Origin: Marinimicrobium hydrolyticum
Lineage (GTDB): Bacteria > Pseudomonadota > Gammaproteobacteria > Pseudomonadales > Cellvibrionaceae
Assembly (NCBI RefSeq): GCF_030848505.1
Contig: NZ_JAVDDU010000006.1
Coordinates: 1-64,000 of the forward strand
Length of the DNA: 64,000 nt
Reading direction: 5' to 3'
Shown here one piece after another: positions 1 to 7,906 of the stretch. The notes below the pieces were generated by a model. That model did no database searches, had not been told where the DNA came from, and saw nothing but the letters and a program-made list of their open reading frames with translations. The translations under genes and the position numbers were made by a program. The first letter of the stretch is position 1. Each line of letters begins with the position of its first letter.

Positions 1-42
1 CTCCAATGTCCTCTATTGTTCCGAATGTGCCGGGGGGGAATA

Positions 43-240
43 CTAAGCCTTGGGCATTCGGCCTGTATCTCCGCTTTGATCAGAAAGCTGCGGAACGCCG
101 TTTTCGTCCGGCAACATTTTATGAACAAACGCGCCTCCACGTTTAGCATGATCCTTCATGCGCTGAATGCTGTTTGAGCCCATGCCGTTAATACCGGGCG
201 CATCCAAAATGTAGAATTCCCCGTCTTTTAGTTCAGCCAT
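43..240 (-). CDS. Small hypothetical protein (65 aa)
   Basis: I do not recognise this protein. It is soluble and contains a stretch reading DGEFYILDAPGINGMG, then a basic segment and a polar tail. An in-frame GTG lies nine bases upstream, but the ATG at 240 is preferred because GGTGAC sits upstream at ribosome-binding distance. It is divergent from the small HTH protein that starts at 373, so the two probably share a control region. It could be the last gene of something to the left. Confidence 0.45.
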   Translation of the reverse strand: MAELKDGEFYILDAPGINGMGSNSIQRMKDHAKRGGAFVHKMLPDENGVPQLSDQSGDTGRMPKA

Positions 241-314
241 ATTTGTCACCGTACTGTCATTACAAATGAGTTTGTCTTATCTGGCATTTACCAATCCTCA
301 AACACGTTGCTTTC

Positions 315-355
315 AACCTTGAAGGTCTATACTATATGGACCTTGCACAAAGGTC
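315..355. promoter_or_regulatory. Candidate operator with repeated AAGGTC/GACCTT
   Basis: Upstream of the small HTH gene there is an inverted repeat, AAGGTC ... GGACCTT at 322-344. A further AAGGTC lies at 350-355, and AACCTTGAAGGT overlaps the left arm. The repeats surround a TATACTATAT stretch that could hold a -10 element. This is consistent with an autoregulated promoter, but no regulator has been matched to it. Confidence 0.35.
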
Positions 356-372
356 AATATGATATATACCCT

Positions 373-570
373 ATGTCGAAAACAGTTTTCACAAACCAAG
401 AGATCGTTGATCAGCTCAAAATCCTGCTTGGGCACGAGACCAATGCGTCCTTGATGCGCGAACTTGAGGTGTCCAAGCAGTCGCTCCATCAGTTTTCTCA
501 GCAGACCGGGATTACTATTAACAACAAAATTGCTACCGCACTGATTCGTGAAATTAAGTCCTTGAAGTAG
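373..570 (+). CDS. Small helix-turn-helix DNA-binding protein (65 aa)
   Basis: Short single-domain protein whose middle part (NASLMRELEVSKQSLHQFSQ) reads like the HTH of small phage CI or Cro-type repressors. The rest is helical and ends in a basic tail. The frame is open 66 bases further upstream, but the extension is not repressor-like and would run through the inverted repeats. I therefore place the start at MSKTVF. The operator-like repeats immediately upstream suggest autoregulation. The partner or target is unknown. Confidence 0.5.
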   Translation: MSKTVFTNQEIVDQLKILLGHETNASLMRELEVSKQSLHQFSQQTGITINNKIATALIREIKSLK

Positions 571-580
571 CGTTTACCTA

Positions 581-853
581 CTACCCTTTTGCTTGTTCGG
601 CGCGGCGGAGCCGACCATCAGAGTACCCATCCTGATAAGCTTCTCTTCCTTCTTGATTCGGGCGATATCCTCGCAGGCCGTGCTCCAATCCCTTTTGGTA
701 GAGCCTGTCTTCGTCCTTCATGCCATTTACGACACGCCGCTCACGTCGTTCGTGAAGTGCTACCGTCACAAAGATGCCCGCAAAGCCGACGACGAAGATC
801 AGTAGGAATGTTAGTAAAACGTACGTCTTTTCATCTGTTGTATATTCAATCAT
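581..853 (-). CDS. Small membrane-anchored hypothetical protein (90 aa)
   Basis: One strong N-terminal membrane segment (LLTFLLIFVVGFAGIFVTVA, about residues 14-33) is followed by a charged cytoplasmic tail rich in Arg, Glu and Asp (HERRERRV, then EGREAYQDGYSDGR). The topology is probably N-out with a cytosolic tail. It is the last gene of a minus-strand run of small proteins (2050 to 581) whose members are 10-35 bp apart. I do not recognise a family. An ATG nine bases upstream is also possible. Confidence 0.45.
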   Translation of the reverse strand: MIEYTTDEKTYVLLTFLLIFVVGFAGIFVTVALHERRERRVVNGMKDEDRLYQKGLEHGLRGYRPNQEGREAYQDGYSDGRLRRAEQAKG

Positions 854-866
854 AGTATTCAAGGCC

Positions 867-1070
867 TCACTGGTGCTCTATTGTGGGTTTCGCCAGCATA
901 CGGATAAATCCTCGTGGCATCTTGTAAAAGCCACCAGGCTTTCTGCGAAGCTTGATTACCCAACTGGTTCGCCAGTTCCCTTCACTCTTCGCCGAGGTCG
1001 CGAAAAGCCCGACGGCTACGTCGTTTGGGACCTGGCGTTTTATGCCTTTAAGCTGAATGGTGATTGCCAT
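867..1070 (-). CDS. Small basic hypothetical protein (67 aa)
   Basis: Highly basic and soluble (QLKGIKRQVPND near the start, then VIKLRRKPGGFYKMPRG). It sits 17 bp behind the upstream gene and 13 bp before the next, so it is likely co-transcribed with them. No family recognised. The frame is real enough to list because the spacing fits an operon, but the protein could be a chance frame. Confidence 0.35.
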   Translation of the reverse strand: MAITIQLKGIKRQVPNDVAVGLFATSAKSEGNWRTSWVIKLRRKPGGFYKMPRGFIRMLAKPTIEHQ

Positions 1071-1087
1071 AATCCAATGACTCTCAT

Positions 1088-1564
1088 TTATTTCAATTTA
1101 TTGTATTTCTTGTTAGGCGCCGGCGAATCACATCCTAGAGATATCATTGGCGGATCGGTATCGAGAGAGACTTTCGTTTGAAGTGGAGCGTGCTGGTCAA
1201 CAATCGTCTCGAAAGACATATTCAGTTCGTTGGTTGATATTCCGCTATGAAAATCAATACCTCCCAAAAGTAGGTGATCTGGAACTACAATAGCGTAGAC
1301 GATCATGTCTTCTTGCGTGGCGACCCACAGACGTAACCCCTTTACAATTTTCTCAATACTATTCACTTCGGGTATGGTGATTACAAATCCCTGAAGATCC
1401 ATATACATACAATGGTCATCAGCGATTTCGATAAAGATCCCGTAAATGGATTTACCGCTGGTGAGAACAATCTTGCAGGCTTGGCCAGTCAGCGGGCGCA
1501 GGCTCAGACGGTGGAATTTCGAACAGCTTATACTTGGGCTGATAGTTATGTTCACTTCTGTCAT
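1088..1564 (-). CDS. Hypothetical protein (158 aa)
   Basis: Soluble, mixed alpha/beta composition, with no recognised domain. It begins with a beta-rich segment (VNITISPSISCSK), then IVLTSGKSIYGIFIEIADDH. A GCAAGGAAATAGGAAT leader gives a good ribosome-binding site for the ATG at 1564. It belongs to the minus-strand run of small genes between the antitoxin at 2367 and 581. Function unknown. Confidence 0.5.
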   Translation of the reverse strand: MTEVNITISPSISCSKFHRLSLRPLTGQACKIVLTSGKSIYGIFIEIADDHCMYMDLQGFVITIPEVNSIEKIVKGLRLWVATQEDMIVYAIVVPDHLLLGGIDFHSGISTNELNMSFETIVDQHAPLQTKVSLDTDPPMISLGCDSPAPNKKYNKLK

Positions 1565-1597
1565 ATTCCTATTTCCTTGCTTGACTCGAAACGGTGG

Positions 1598-2050
1598 TTA
1601 CGATGTAGCGAGTTCCCCATGAAGAGGTTGCTCATTTTTGAGCCAGTCAACGAATGTAGAGTCATAAATATCGTCGGTAGAAATGCCATTGGCCCATCTA
1701 TTATCGGCGGTATAAACCCGGTAACGACGAGCGCCGTCCTTTACAATGTAATACTTCTTACCGTTAAGTGCGCAAGTAAAATATAGCTTCCAATTTGGAC
1801 CAAAACGAGACCAGAACAGCAAATGATGGATTGCAAAGGCAAATACCATAGCTAGCCCGGCTGGAGCAGCAGCAAAGATGACTCCCAGTAGATCCCCATT
1901 CATATAGAAGACCATCGCAGACGAAACTGCATAAACCACGATAAATATTGTTAGAGGCGATATGGCAGCTGAATAGAAGCGATCCTGTTCCGCTATAGCC
2001 TTGATATCTTTTTCATTTTTAACGGTAATACCAGTGGTATCTATTTTCAT
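1598..2050 (-). CDS. Hypothetical protein with two membrane segments (150 aa)
   Basis: Residues about 30-51 (SPLTIFIVVYAVSSAMVFYM) and 54-78 (LLGVIFAAAPAGLAMVFAFA) are hydrophobic and form a hairpin in the inner membrane. They are followed by a soluble C-terminal half of about 70 residues rich in Tyr and Lys (KKYYIVKDGARRYRVYTAD). The ribosome-binding site is AAAGGATTGGGCT. It follows the HigA-like antitoxin by 11 bp and could be co-transcribed with it. I do not recognise the family. Confidence 0.5.
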   Translation of the reverse strand: MKIDTTGITVKNEKDIKAIAEQDRFYSAAISPLTIFIVVYAVSSAMVFYMNGDLLGVIFAAAPAGLAMVFAFAIHHLLFWSRFGPNWKLYFTCALNGKKYYIVKDGARRYRVYTADNRWANGISTDDIYDSTFVDWLKNEQPLHGELATS

Positions 2051-2061
2051 AGCCCAATCCT

Positions 2062-2367
2062 TTATGCCGCCTGGACGGTCATTGTAAGTGTGTGGTCTTT
2101 GTACTCTGGCTTAAAGCGGTAGCCGAGCCGATAAAGACAGGTCATCAACAGATCAATCGAAAACCTATCAATTTTTCCATTGAGCAAATCGCTGACTCTC
2201 GGTTGCGTAAGCCCGAGCTTTTCCGCCGCCTCTGCTTGCTTCCAGCCCTTGTCAATGACGATATCTCTGATAGCAATCATCAAGTCAGCGCGAGTTTGCA
2301 GCTCGCTAGATTCGTCCTTGCTACCAGCGACAGCATCAAAGATGTTTTCAAACTTCACGGAAGACAT
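2062..2367 (-). CDS. higA: HigA-type antitoxin, XRE family
   Basis: Antitoxin and DNA-binding repressor of a HigBA-like module. The central HTH reads GWKQAEAAEKLGLTQPRVSDLLNGK, typical of the XRE antitoxins that pair with phage Gp49-like toxins. The frame is open for 20 further codons, but the ATG at 2367 has the ribosome-binding site GAGGTG. The longer start would run through an operator palindrome. The toxin lies upstream on the same strand with a 71-bp gap that carries the palindrome, so the antitoxin seems to have its own autoregulated promoter. Confidence 0.8.
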   Translation of the reverse strand: MSSVKFENIFDAVAGSKDESSELQTRADLMIAIRDIVIDKGWKQAEAAEKLGLTQPRVSDLLNGKIDRFSIDLLMTCLYRLGYRFKPEYKDHTLTMTVQAA

Positions 2368-2385
2368 GGTAGGCACCTCATATTT

Positions 2386-2401
2386 ATACCAGTCCTGGTA
2401 T
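2386..2401. promoter_or_regulatory. Palindromic operator between higB and higA
   Basis: ATACCAGTCCTGGTAT is a perfect 16-bp inverted repeat 19 bp upstream of the antitoxin ATG. It lies next to AT-rich TATTATC and TGATATATT elements that can serve as a -10. Its position fits autoregulation by the XRE antitoxin. Confidence 0.55.
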
Positions 2402-2438
2402 ATTATCATCCTGAGCCGATTATACAAGTGCTGATATA

Positions 2439-2774
2439 TTATTTATTAATCTCAGAAAGCATCGCTTTATACCGTTTTTTCGCTGTATCCATCGCCCTTC
2501 GGTCAACCCCATTTGTCGTCTTGGTGAACGAGTGCAGGATATAGACCGCTTCCTCAAACTTAGCTACATAGATTGTCCGGTATGCTGGGCGGCCATTCTC
2601 AATCAATTCAATCGCCCCAATGCCAACACTCTCCGTTAGGTACTTGAACTTTGAGAATGGCTCTTTACCCTGGCATACGGCGTGCAGATCGAGTGCAAAC
2701 CGGCGCTGAGTGTGATCAGGCAGACCCTTAAACTCTTTTAAGGCTTGCTTGCTGATAAATCGGTATTCCTTCAC
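2439..2774 (-). CDS. higB: HigB/RelE-type toxin, phage Gp49-like (111 aa)
   Basis: Matches the phage-derived Gp49-like / HigB toxins in length and pattern: FKGLPDHTQRRFALDLHAVCQG near the N terminus, then AYRTIYVAKFEEAVYILHSFTK and a basic C terminus (AKKRYKAML). Family members are ribosome-dependent mRNA interferases. The start is a GTG whose GTGA overlaps the stop of the upstream recombinase, with GGAGG ten bases ahead, so translation is coupled to the recombinase. The XRE antitoxin lies just downstream. Confidence 0.75.
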   Translation of the reverse strand: MKEYRFISKQALKEFKGLPDHTQRRFALDLHAVCQGKEPFSKFKYLTESVGIGAIELIENGRPAYRTIYVAKFEEAVYILHSFTKTTNGVDRRAMDTAKKRYKAMLSEINK

Positions 2775-3529
2775 GATTTCAGTGCCTCCGGCATTTTTAC
2801 ACCGCTCATAAGCGCTTTACACGCTTCCTCTATTCTCTTTAAGGAGGGATCAATATATTCAATGGTCATTTCTGGATCTTCATGGTTCAGGATATAGCGA
2901 ATCAGCTCCAGGTCGCACCCTTTACGGTCGAGCCAGGTGGCCAGCGTGCGCCGTCCACTATGGCTGGAACCGCCTTGTATCCCTGAGCCTTTAAGAATAT
3001 CGCGCATCATGTTTTCGAGAGAGCTGCAGACCAGTATCTCTTTGATGCCCTCACTCGTTTTGTAACGCTTTGTGTTGAATGCGAACTTGCGCCATGTGCC
3101 TTTCTTTGAGAGAAACAGGGGGCTTTCACCATTTAAGCCGCCGTAGGCCCCATCGTCGGATAGCATAGCGCGCTCTGCAACCCTTTGTGCCGTCCAGCTT
3201 GCAATCGCCTGGCGGTGCTGTGGGGCAACAATATAAGCCACTCGCGATTTGTTCGTTTTGGTGTACGTAGCCGGGATAACAAAGGTCTTTTTCATTTCGC
3301 CACCGGGACGGTAAACGTCCTTGACCTTTAGTTGCGCCACTTCATTTATTCTCATCCCGGAACCAAAGAGCATCCAGGTTATAGCGACGTTCCTGCGGCC
3401 TAATTCACCCCTAGACGCTCTCCATAGCACGTCAGTAAGTTGGCTCGGACGCTCTATGACCTGAGCTTTTCCTTCACCGGGGCTGTATACATCACTTAGC
3501 CGCTTAACCGGCCGGCTTTTCGATACCAT
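2771..3529 (-). CDS. Short tyrosine recombinase/integrase (252 aa)
   Basis: Phage-integrase family catalytic domain. The active-site pattern is visible: an Arg in GSGMRINEVAQLKVKDV, H-x-x-R in SHSGRRTLATWL, a His in ILNHEDPEMTIEYID, and the Tyr in the same segment. At 252 aa it is shorter than XerC/D (about 300 aa) and has only a short N-terminal core-binding part. The start codon is uncertain because no clear ribosome-binding site precedes the ATG. Its stop overlaps the HigB toxin start by 4 bp. Such genes move integrons, islands or resolve plasmid multimers; the substrate site is not evident. Confidence 0.75.
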   Translation of the reverse strand: MVSKSRPVKRLSDVYSPGEGKAQVIERPSQLTDVLWRASRGELGRRNVAITWMLFGSGMRINEVAQLKVKDVYRPGGEMKKTFVIPATYTKTNKSRVAYIVAPQHRQAIASWTAQRVAERAMLSDDGAYGGLNGESPLFLSKKGTWRKFAFNTKRYKTSEGIKEILVCSSLENMMRDILKGSGIQGGSSHSGRRTLATWLDRKGCDLELIRYILNHEDPEMTIEYIDPSLKRIEEACKALMSGVKMPEALKS

Positions 3530-3662
3530 GGGGACAAAACTCGCTCAAAAGGTGCCAAATTCCAACATTGTCACATGAATCCTGGTAAATCAAGAAAGGA
3601 ACCGCCTTCTGGGCCTTCATTGGAATCTTCCTGCTGGCGCAGAGTTGAGGTTATGGCGGTGC

Positions 3663-3690
3663 TTGACCCTGTAGCCGCGAGGCCTATAAT
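3663..3690 (+). promoter_or_regulatory. Sigma-70 promoter of the Xre/RES operon
   Basis: TTGACC at 3663-3668 and a consensus TATAAT at 3685-3690 are 16 bp apart. The ribosome-binding site AGGAG and the antitoxin ATG at 3719 follow. This is one of the clearest promoters in the window. Confidence 0.65.
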
Positions 3691-3718
3691 AACCGTATGA
3701 CCACTTAGGAGTTCCCAT

Positions 3719-4255
3719 ATGGCAATCGTAGACAAGCCTATTGCCACCCCCAAGAAGGGCAGCGCCGCTGGACGAGGGGCGAAGCACGAGACCGTGGCCG
3801 CGCTCAACAAGGCCAGAATTTCCACAAATTTCGTATCTCCCAAGATCGGCGTGGCACAGCAAGTTGTTGGCGTACGTTCTGGTGACCGGCGAATAATGAT
3901 CAAGATGATCCGCCGGGGCGTGAAGTTCGGCTCCATTGAGCAGCTGAGCAAGGCGTTGGGCGCTTCACAGAAGGAGATCTCCCAGCTGCTATCGATACCC
4001 ACTTCGACGCTCAACCGTAGGAGAGGAGAGGGGCGGCTTCATACCGATGAGTCTGATCGAGTGGTGCGTTTTGCGTCCTTGAAAGACAACGCCTTGCTTT
4101 TAATGCAAGGCGATGAGGGTGCGGCGTTGGCTTGGCTTCGCACCCCGCTGGCGATACTGGGAGATGAGACACCCTTGGAGCACGCCACCACAGAGTGGGG
4201 CGCTCGGGAGGTTGAGGATCTGATTGGGCGCTTGCGCCACGGAGTCTTTAGCTGA
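3719..4255 (+). CDS. Antitoxin, Xre/MbcA/ParS family (178 aa)
   Basis: Antitoxin of a Xre-RES type II module. The HTH region (SIEQLSKALGASQKEISQLL, then STLNRRRGEGRLHTDESDRV) is followed by the toxin-binding C-terminal domain. That domain contains EGAALAWLRTPLAILGDETPLEHATTE, whose W-L-x-x-P and G-x-x-P-L are the signature of this family. The start is set by AGGAG seven bases before the ATG. The stop overlaps the RES toxin ATG by one base. Expected to repress its own promoter. Confidence 0.88.
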   Translation: MAIVDKPIATPKKGSAAGRGAKHETVAALNKARISTNFVSPKIGVAQQVVGVRSGDRRIMIKMIRRGVKFGSIEQLSKALGASQKEISQLLSIPTSTLNRRRGEGRLHTDESDRVVRFASLKDNALLLMQGDEGAALAWLRTPLAILGDETPLEHATTEWGAREVEDLIGRLRHGVFS

Positions 4256-4725
4256 TGCCCTCTGGCTGGCGAGTAGCGGCCCCAGATTTTGCCACCAGCG
4301 TCGAGGAAATGCTCTCAGGCGAGGGCTCGCTTTTGTACGGCGGTCGCTGGAACAGCAAAGGTGTGAGAGTGGTGTACCTCGGAACGAGCTTGGCACAAGC
4401 GTCAATGGAATTGCTGGTGCACCTCAGCCGGGCAAACGTGCTGAAGGGCTATGTAAAAATGGAAGTCACCTTTGGCGAGGAACATCTACAACACATTGCT
4501 ATCGACGACCTACCCGATGACTGGGCTGACGACACAATGGCTTCCTCTGTGCAAGCGGTCGGGGATGCCTGGGTGGAAGACCAAAGCTCACTCATTTTGC
4601 AGGTTCCGAGCGCCGCTATCAACGGCGAATATAACTACCTCCTCAATCCCAGCCACCCTGATATCGACCAGGTGACGGTCAGCGACATCATGCCTCACAG
4701 TTTCGACCCACGAGTGCTGAAATAG
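4255..4725 (+). CDS. RES-domain toxin (156 aa)
   Basis: RES family toxin; known members degrade NAD+ in the cytoplasm, and the name comes from conserved Arg, Glu and Ser. Here GGRWNSKGVRVVYLGTS carries the first conserved Arg, TSLAQASMELLVHL the Glu, and the C-terminal segment SSLILQVPSAA the Ser. The length is normal for the family. It is translationally coupled to the antitoxin by a TGATG junction. The protein appears intact. Confidence 0.88.
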   Translation: MPSGWRVAAPDFATSVEEMLSGEGSLLYGGRWNSKGVRVVYLGTSLAQASMELLVHLSRANVLKGYVKMEVTFGEEHLQHIAIDDLPDDWADDTMASSVQAVGDAWVEDQSSLILQVPSAAINGEYNYLLNPSHPDIDQVTVSDIMPHSFDPRVLK

Positions 4726-4797
4726 CACGCACGTCTGCGCGCCCACCATTTGATTGGGCTGAGCTTCTTTCGAGTGGGCCCTTGGTAAAGGCGCCTG

Positions 4798-4859
4798 TTG
4801 ACAAACTCGCTCTGGACGTTCTATATCGTTTACTGTTCATGTATAGTGAACACATGAAC
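4798..4859 (+). promoter_or_regulatory. Promoter and operator of the 4879 regulator
   Basis: A consensus TTGACA lies at 4798-4803, with TATATC 18 bp downstream. After it comes an inverted repeat, GTTCATGT (4835-4842) and ACATGAAC (4852-4859), which would lie in the early transcribed region. The arrangement fits repression by the downstream winged-helix protein. Confidence 0.5.
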
Positions 4860-4878
4860 AACTTCAGGACACTTTTTC

Positions 4879-5448
4879 ATGGAGCTTAAACCTCAAGACA
4901 TTGTGGTGGCGATTGACTTGGCAACCGCTGAGGCACCCCCACCGTTTGCGTCCCTAAAGGACGGCAATCTCTCTGCCCGCGCCATTTCGGCGAGGCTCGG
5001 GCTTTCCCTGGGCGCTGTGTCACAGTCGTACAAACGGCTGCGCACGCTCGGCTGGGTTAGGACAAAGAACACTTCCAATAGAGCGAATACCAGTGCCATG
5101 CGAGAGTTCTTCATCCATGGCGTGAAGTACTACAGTCAACCGGAGGTCGTGGGCGTCGGCCCAGGCATGGCGAGCGGCTGGTCCGCAAAACCCTTAAAGG
5201 GAAAGTCCAGTATGGTTGCCCCAGAAACCCCCTACGTGTGGGCGGGCTCCTCCGGTGGTGCCCGTGGCGAGCAAATCACCCCCATACACCCGTGTGCCAT
5301 AAGGCTAGCGCTAGCGAATAGGCATGCGTACATGATCCTGGCGCTGCTGGATGTCATGAGGCTTGGTAGTTTCCGGGAGCAGGGCGAGGCAAAAGATATG
5401 CTCACCAGCCTACTGGTCTTGGCTGATGATAAGGGGGACTTAGGGTGA
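4879..5448 (+). CDS. Winged-helix DNA-binding protein next to the replicon (189 aa)
   Basis: Residues about 20-62 form a winged helix (LSARAISARLGLSLGAVSQS, then YKRLRTLGWVRT), similar to MarR/GntR-type readers. The C-terminal half has no known domain. It lies between the Xre/RES pair and the Rep gene, on the same strand as Rep, with its own promoter and an inverted repeat just ahead. A role in controlling its own transcription or the copy number of replicon 1 is plausible but inferred from position only. Confidence 0.55.
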   Translation: MELKPQDIVVAIDLATAEAPPPFASLKDGNLSARAISARLGLSLGAVSQSYKRLRTLGWVRTKNTSNRANTSAMREFFIHGVKYYSQPEVVGVGPGMASGWSAKPLKGKSSMVAPETPYVWAGSSGGARGEQITPIHPCAIRLALANRHAYMILALLDVMRLGSFREQGEAKDMLTSLLVLADDKGDLG

Positions 5449-5504
5449 GCGTGAAAAGTATTCCAACCGGTTCCGCCACGCCCCATTACACTCATCCTGG
5501 CCTG

Positions 5505-5535
5505 TTGACATAGCCGTCCTAAGAAGGCATTAGTA
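5505..5535 (+). promoter_or_regulatory. Putative rep promoter
   Basis: TTGACA at 5505-5510 is followed after 17-19 bp by CATTAG/TTAGTA, about 55 bp before the Rep start. The -35 is perfect but the -10 is poor, which suits a tightly limited initiator gene. Confidence 0.4.
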
Positions 5536-5590
5536 CGAACATCGGCCAGGGGACGCCCTAGCGCACAATTAGAACGCCTGAGTAAAGACC

Positions 5591-6643
5591 ATGAACCGCA
5601 CAACCGACTTGGAACACGGTATCGTAAGCGCCGACACCACGGACTCGCGCTCCGGAACCGTCAAGACAAACCGCCAAATGGAGCTGTTCGGTGTCCTGGA
5701 TGCCAGCCGCCGAGAGGAAGATCGTTACAGTAATACGATTGAAATCTACGATGCCCTGCCAAAATACGTCTGGAAGCAAGCTGATTACTCAGACATGCGA
5801 TCGCTGACGCGCGAGTGCAAAATTCGCGGCCAGACTATCAGTATGCGAATGCAACCGGCGATCGTTGAGCGAAACGGCAAGGAGGTTCAGCTTTACCCCG
5901 GAGCTCGGGAGGAATTGGTAGAAGATGCCCTGAGACGGCTTGCGGTCGGCGGTAACGGAGTATTCATTGGCGGTGGAGCTGGAGTAGCGTTCACGCTTTA
6001 CGAGCTGAGAAAAGAGCTGTCGAGGATGGGGCATACCTTCAGCCTGAACGAAATTAAAGAAGCCATTGAGGTGTCCACCGCCACACACATTAAATGCTCC
6101 ACCCACGACGGAAAGGGCGTGGTCAATTCAACCCTGTTCGGCTTCTCTACGTTGTCCACCCGTGAGGATCTAGCCCAAAATGGCCGTGGCGCGAAGTGCT
6201 ACGTGCAGTTCAATCCTCTGGTTACCGAATCCATCCTCAATATGACGTACCGCCAGTACAACTACCAATTGGGCATGGAGATACGCTCCTCGCTGGCTCG
6301 GTTTTTCTTTAAGCGACTTGCCCAATACTGGCTCCAAGCTGACGAAACCTCGCCCTACACGTTTGGTTTGATGTCTTTTCTAAGCCAAAGCCCTAAAGAA
6401 ATTTCACCGCTAATGAAGAACAACCTAAAAGCGATGCGCCGCGCACTCGATGTGCTGGTAAAACATGAGGTGCTATCCCGTTACGACGAGAACAAAGTCA
6501 TGGAAGGCAAACAGAAGGTCATCGACGCTAAGTATGATATTTGGGCTCACCCTAACTTTGTAAAAGACGTGATCAAGTCGAACAAGAGAGCAAAGAACCA
6601 GCTCGAATTGCTGGAGCTAAAGCACGAGAAAACCATAACCTAG
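5591..6643 (+). CDS. rep: Plasmid replication initiator protein (Rep), replicon 1
   Basis: Initiator of iteron-type theta replication; it would bind the repeats that start 48 bp after its stop. The 350-aa protein has the two winged-helix layout of such initiators. Residues about 136-170 (TLYELRKELSRMGHTFSLNEIKEAIEV) match a motif common in plasmid Rep proteins, and the second half (AQYWLQADETSPYTFGLMSFL) carries the other domain. The C terminus is basic. The ribosome-binding site is weak (GAGTAAAG). The exact Rep family cannot be named by reading alone. Confidence 0.78.
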   Translation: MNRTTDLEHGIVSADTTDSRSGTVKTNRQMELFGVLDASRREEDRYSNTIEIYDALPKYVWKQADYSDMRSLTRECKIRGQTISMRMQPAIVERNGKEVQLYPGAREELVEDALRRLAVGGNGVFIGGGAGVAFTLYELRKELSRMGHTFSLNEIKEAIEVSTATHIKCSTHDGKGVVNSTLFGFSTLSTREDLAQNGRGAKCYVQFNPLVTESILNMTYRQYNYQLGMEIRSSLARFFFKRLAQYWLQADETSPYTFGLMSFLSQSPKEISPLMKNNLKAMRRALDVLVKHEVLSRYDENKVMEGKQKVIDAKYDIWAHPNFVKDVIKSNKRAKNQLELLELKHEKTIT

Positions 6644-6690
6644 CTGTCGCTCCACTCTATATTCGTTCCTCTCATCCGGCTCCAGCGCCC

Positions 6691-7624
6691 GGTAGGTTTG
6701 TGGAGCCAGTTCACCAGTCACTATCGTTCCCTTTTCGCGAATCTGTAGGATATTGGAGCCGATCTCCAAAAGAATCTGTCCCCGGTGCGCCGTCCCCCAG
6801 AAAAATAGGTAGGTTTATGGAGCCGGTTTCCGGAGAGAATGCTCCCACAGGCTTATGGAGCCGGGGGTCTGATCGCACCTGGAGCCAAATGCCGGTAGGT
6901 TTGTGGAGCCGGTTTCCGATTGTCGGTAGGTTTGTGGAGCCAGTAACCACGCTCTGATAGGTAGGTTTATGGAGCCGGCTGATGAAAGCGGTAGGTTTAT
7001 GGAGCCAGTTAGCGCCGCTGACAAAGGTAGACAGGCGTTGACAGTACAATCTGTCGCCATAACGATCATTTTTACACCAAATCGAGGCCTGATTCATGGG
7101 TAGGTTTGTGGAGCCAGTTGTCAGTAGGACTGCGGAGCCAGCTCCACCTACCGGTAGGTTTTTGGAGCCGGTTACCCCTCCGGTATAGGTAGGTTTATGG
7201 AGCCGGTTGCTTCCTCGGTAGGATTTTGGGGCCAGTGCGGGCGGTTGATAGACCTAAACAGGCGGTCACAGAGCAATTCGGGCTCGAATCGATCAATTTT
7301 ATGGCGATTTCAAGGGCGGCCCTAGGTAGGTTTGTGGAGCCAGTTTCGGTAGGTTCTTGGAGCTGGCTAAAATATGTTCGCGATTTCGGTAGGTTTTTGG
7401 AGCCAGGTTGTGAACAAGTGCTCCTCGACCGGTAGGTTTGTGGAGCCAGGTTGTGCAAAACATGCAGCGATCTGTCATAATCTCGTGACGAACAGGCGCG
7501 AACTGTTAACAACCTGTACGCATCCTGTTGTTAACCTGTGCGCCAATCTTCCCCCTAGGTAGGTTTGTGGAGCCAGTTTCGGTAGGTGTGAGGAGCTGGT
7601 TTCGGTAGGTCTGAGGAGCCGGTT
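6691..7624 (+). repeat. Iteron array of replicon 1 (about 20 direct repeats)
   Basis: Direct repeats of about 21 bp with consensus GGTAGGTTTRTGGAGCCRGT. Good copies start at 6691, 6808, 6894, 6925, 6960, 6990, 7099, 7153, 7188, 7325, 7388, 7431 and 7558. Degenerate copies start at 6743, 6848, 7122, 7217, 7348, 7581 and 7604. All have the same orientation, directly downstream of the Rep gene. Spacing is irregular, with two longer gaps near 7020-7095 and 7240-7320. Such arrays are Rep binding sites of a theta origin and also act in copy control by handcuffing. Confidence 0.9.
7505..7535. repeat. Inverted repeat inside the replicon 1 origin
   Basis: GTTAACAAC at 7505-7513 is mirrored exactly by GTTGTTAAC at 7527-7535, in a short iteron-free stretch between the clusters that end at about 7451 and start at 7558. 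It may bind a host factor or form a cruciform in the origin. Confidence 0.4.
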
Positions 7625-7659
7625 GGCGCCAATAAGATGAACTACAACAAGCGGTTACA

Positions 7660-7760
7660 CGGGTTTTCGTCGCCCTATCCCTTTCTTATCCCTTTTCTAC
7701 CCTATATCCCTTATGTATCCATAATAATACTAACAATAAGCAAGCTGTCATAACTGCATA
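7660..7760. other. Low-GC, pyrimidine-biased tract beside the iterons
   Basis: After the last iteron the plus strand becomes C/T-biased with repeated CCCTT/CCCTAT elements (7676-7710), then AT-rich with ATAATAATACTAACAATAAG (7720-7740). Origins commonly have a duplex-unwinding element next to the iterons. This is the best candidate, judged from composition only. There is no gene between 6644 and 7906. Confidence 0.35.
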
Positions 7761-7906
7761 CGGAATGTGTAATTGGCACCCAATGACCGGCGCGCATCCT
7801 AACTTCGACACCCCCAACAACCCACCTGGCTGTGGCCAATCGCTTGGTCTGGCCCCATCGGTCCTGTAGAGTACAGAAAAATTATGCGCCCAATGGCCCC
7901 ATTCGT

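Noticed and set aside
6711-7512. Long minus- and plus-strand frames through the first iteron array with repeated TNLP-like or WSRF-like phrases
   Set aside because: The protein repeats are translations of the iterons. There is no ribosome-binding site, and the frames overlap a clear origin.
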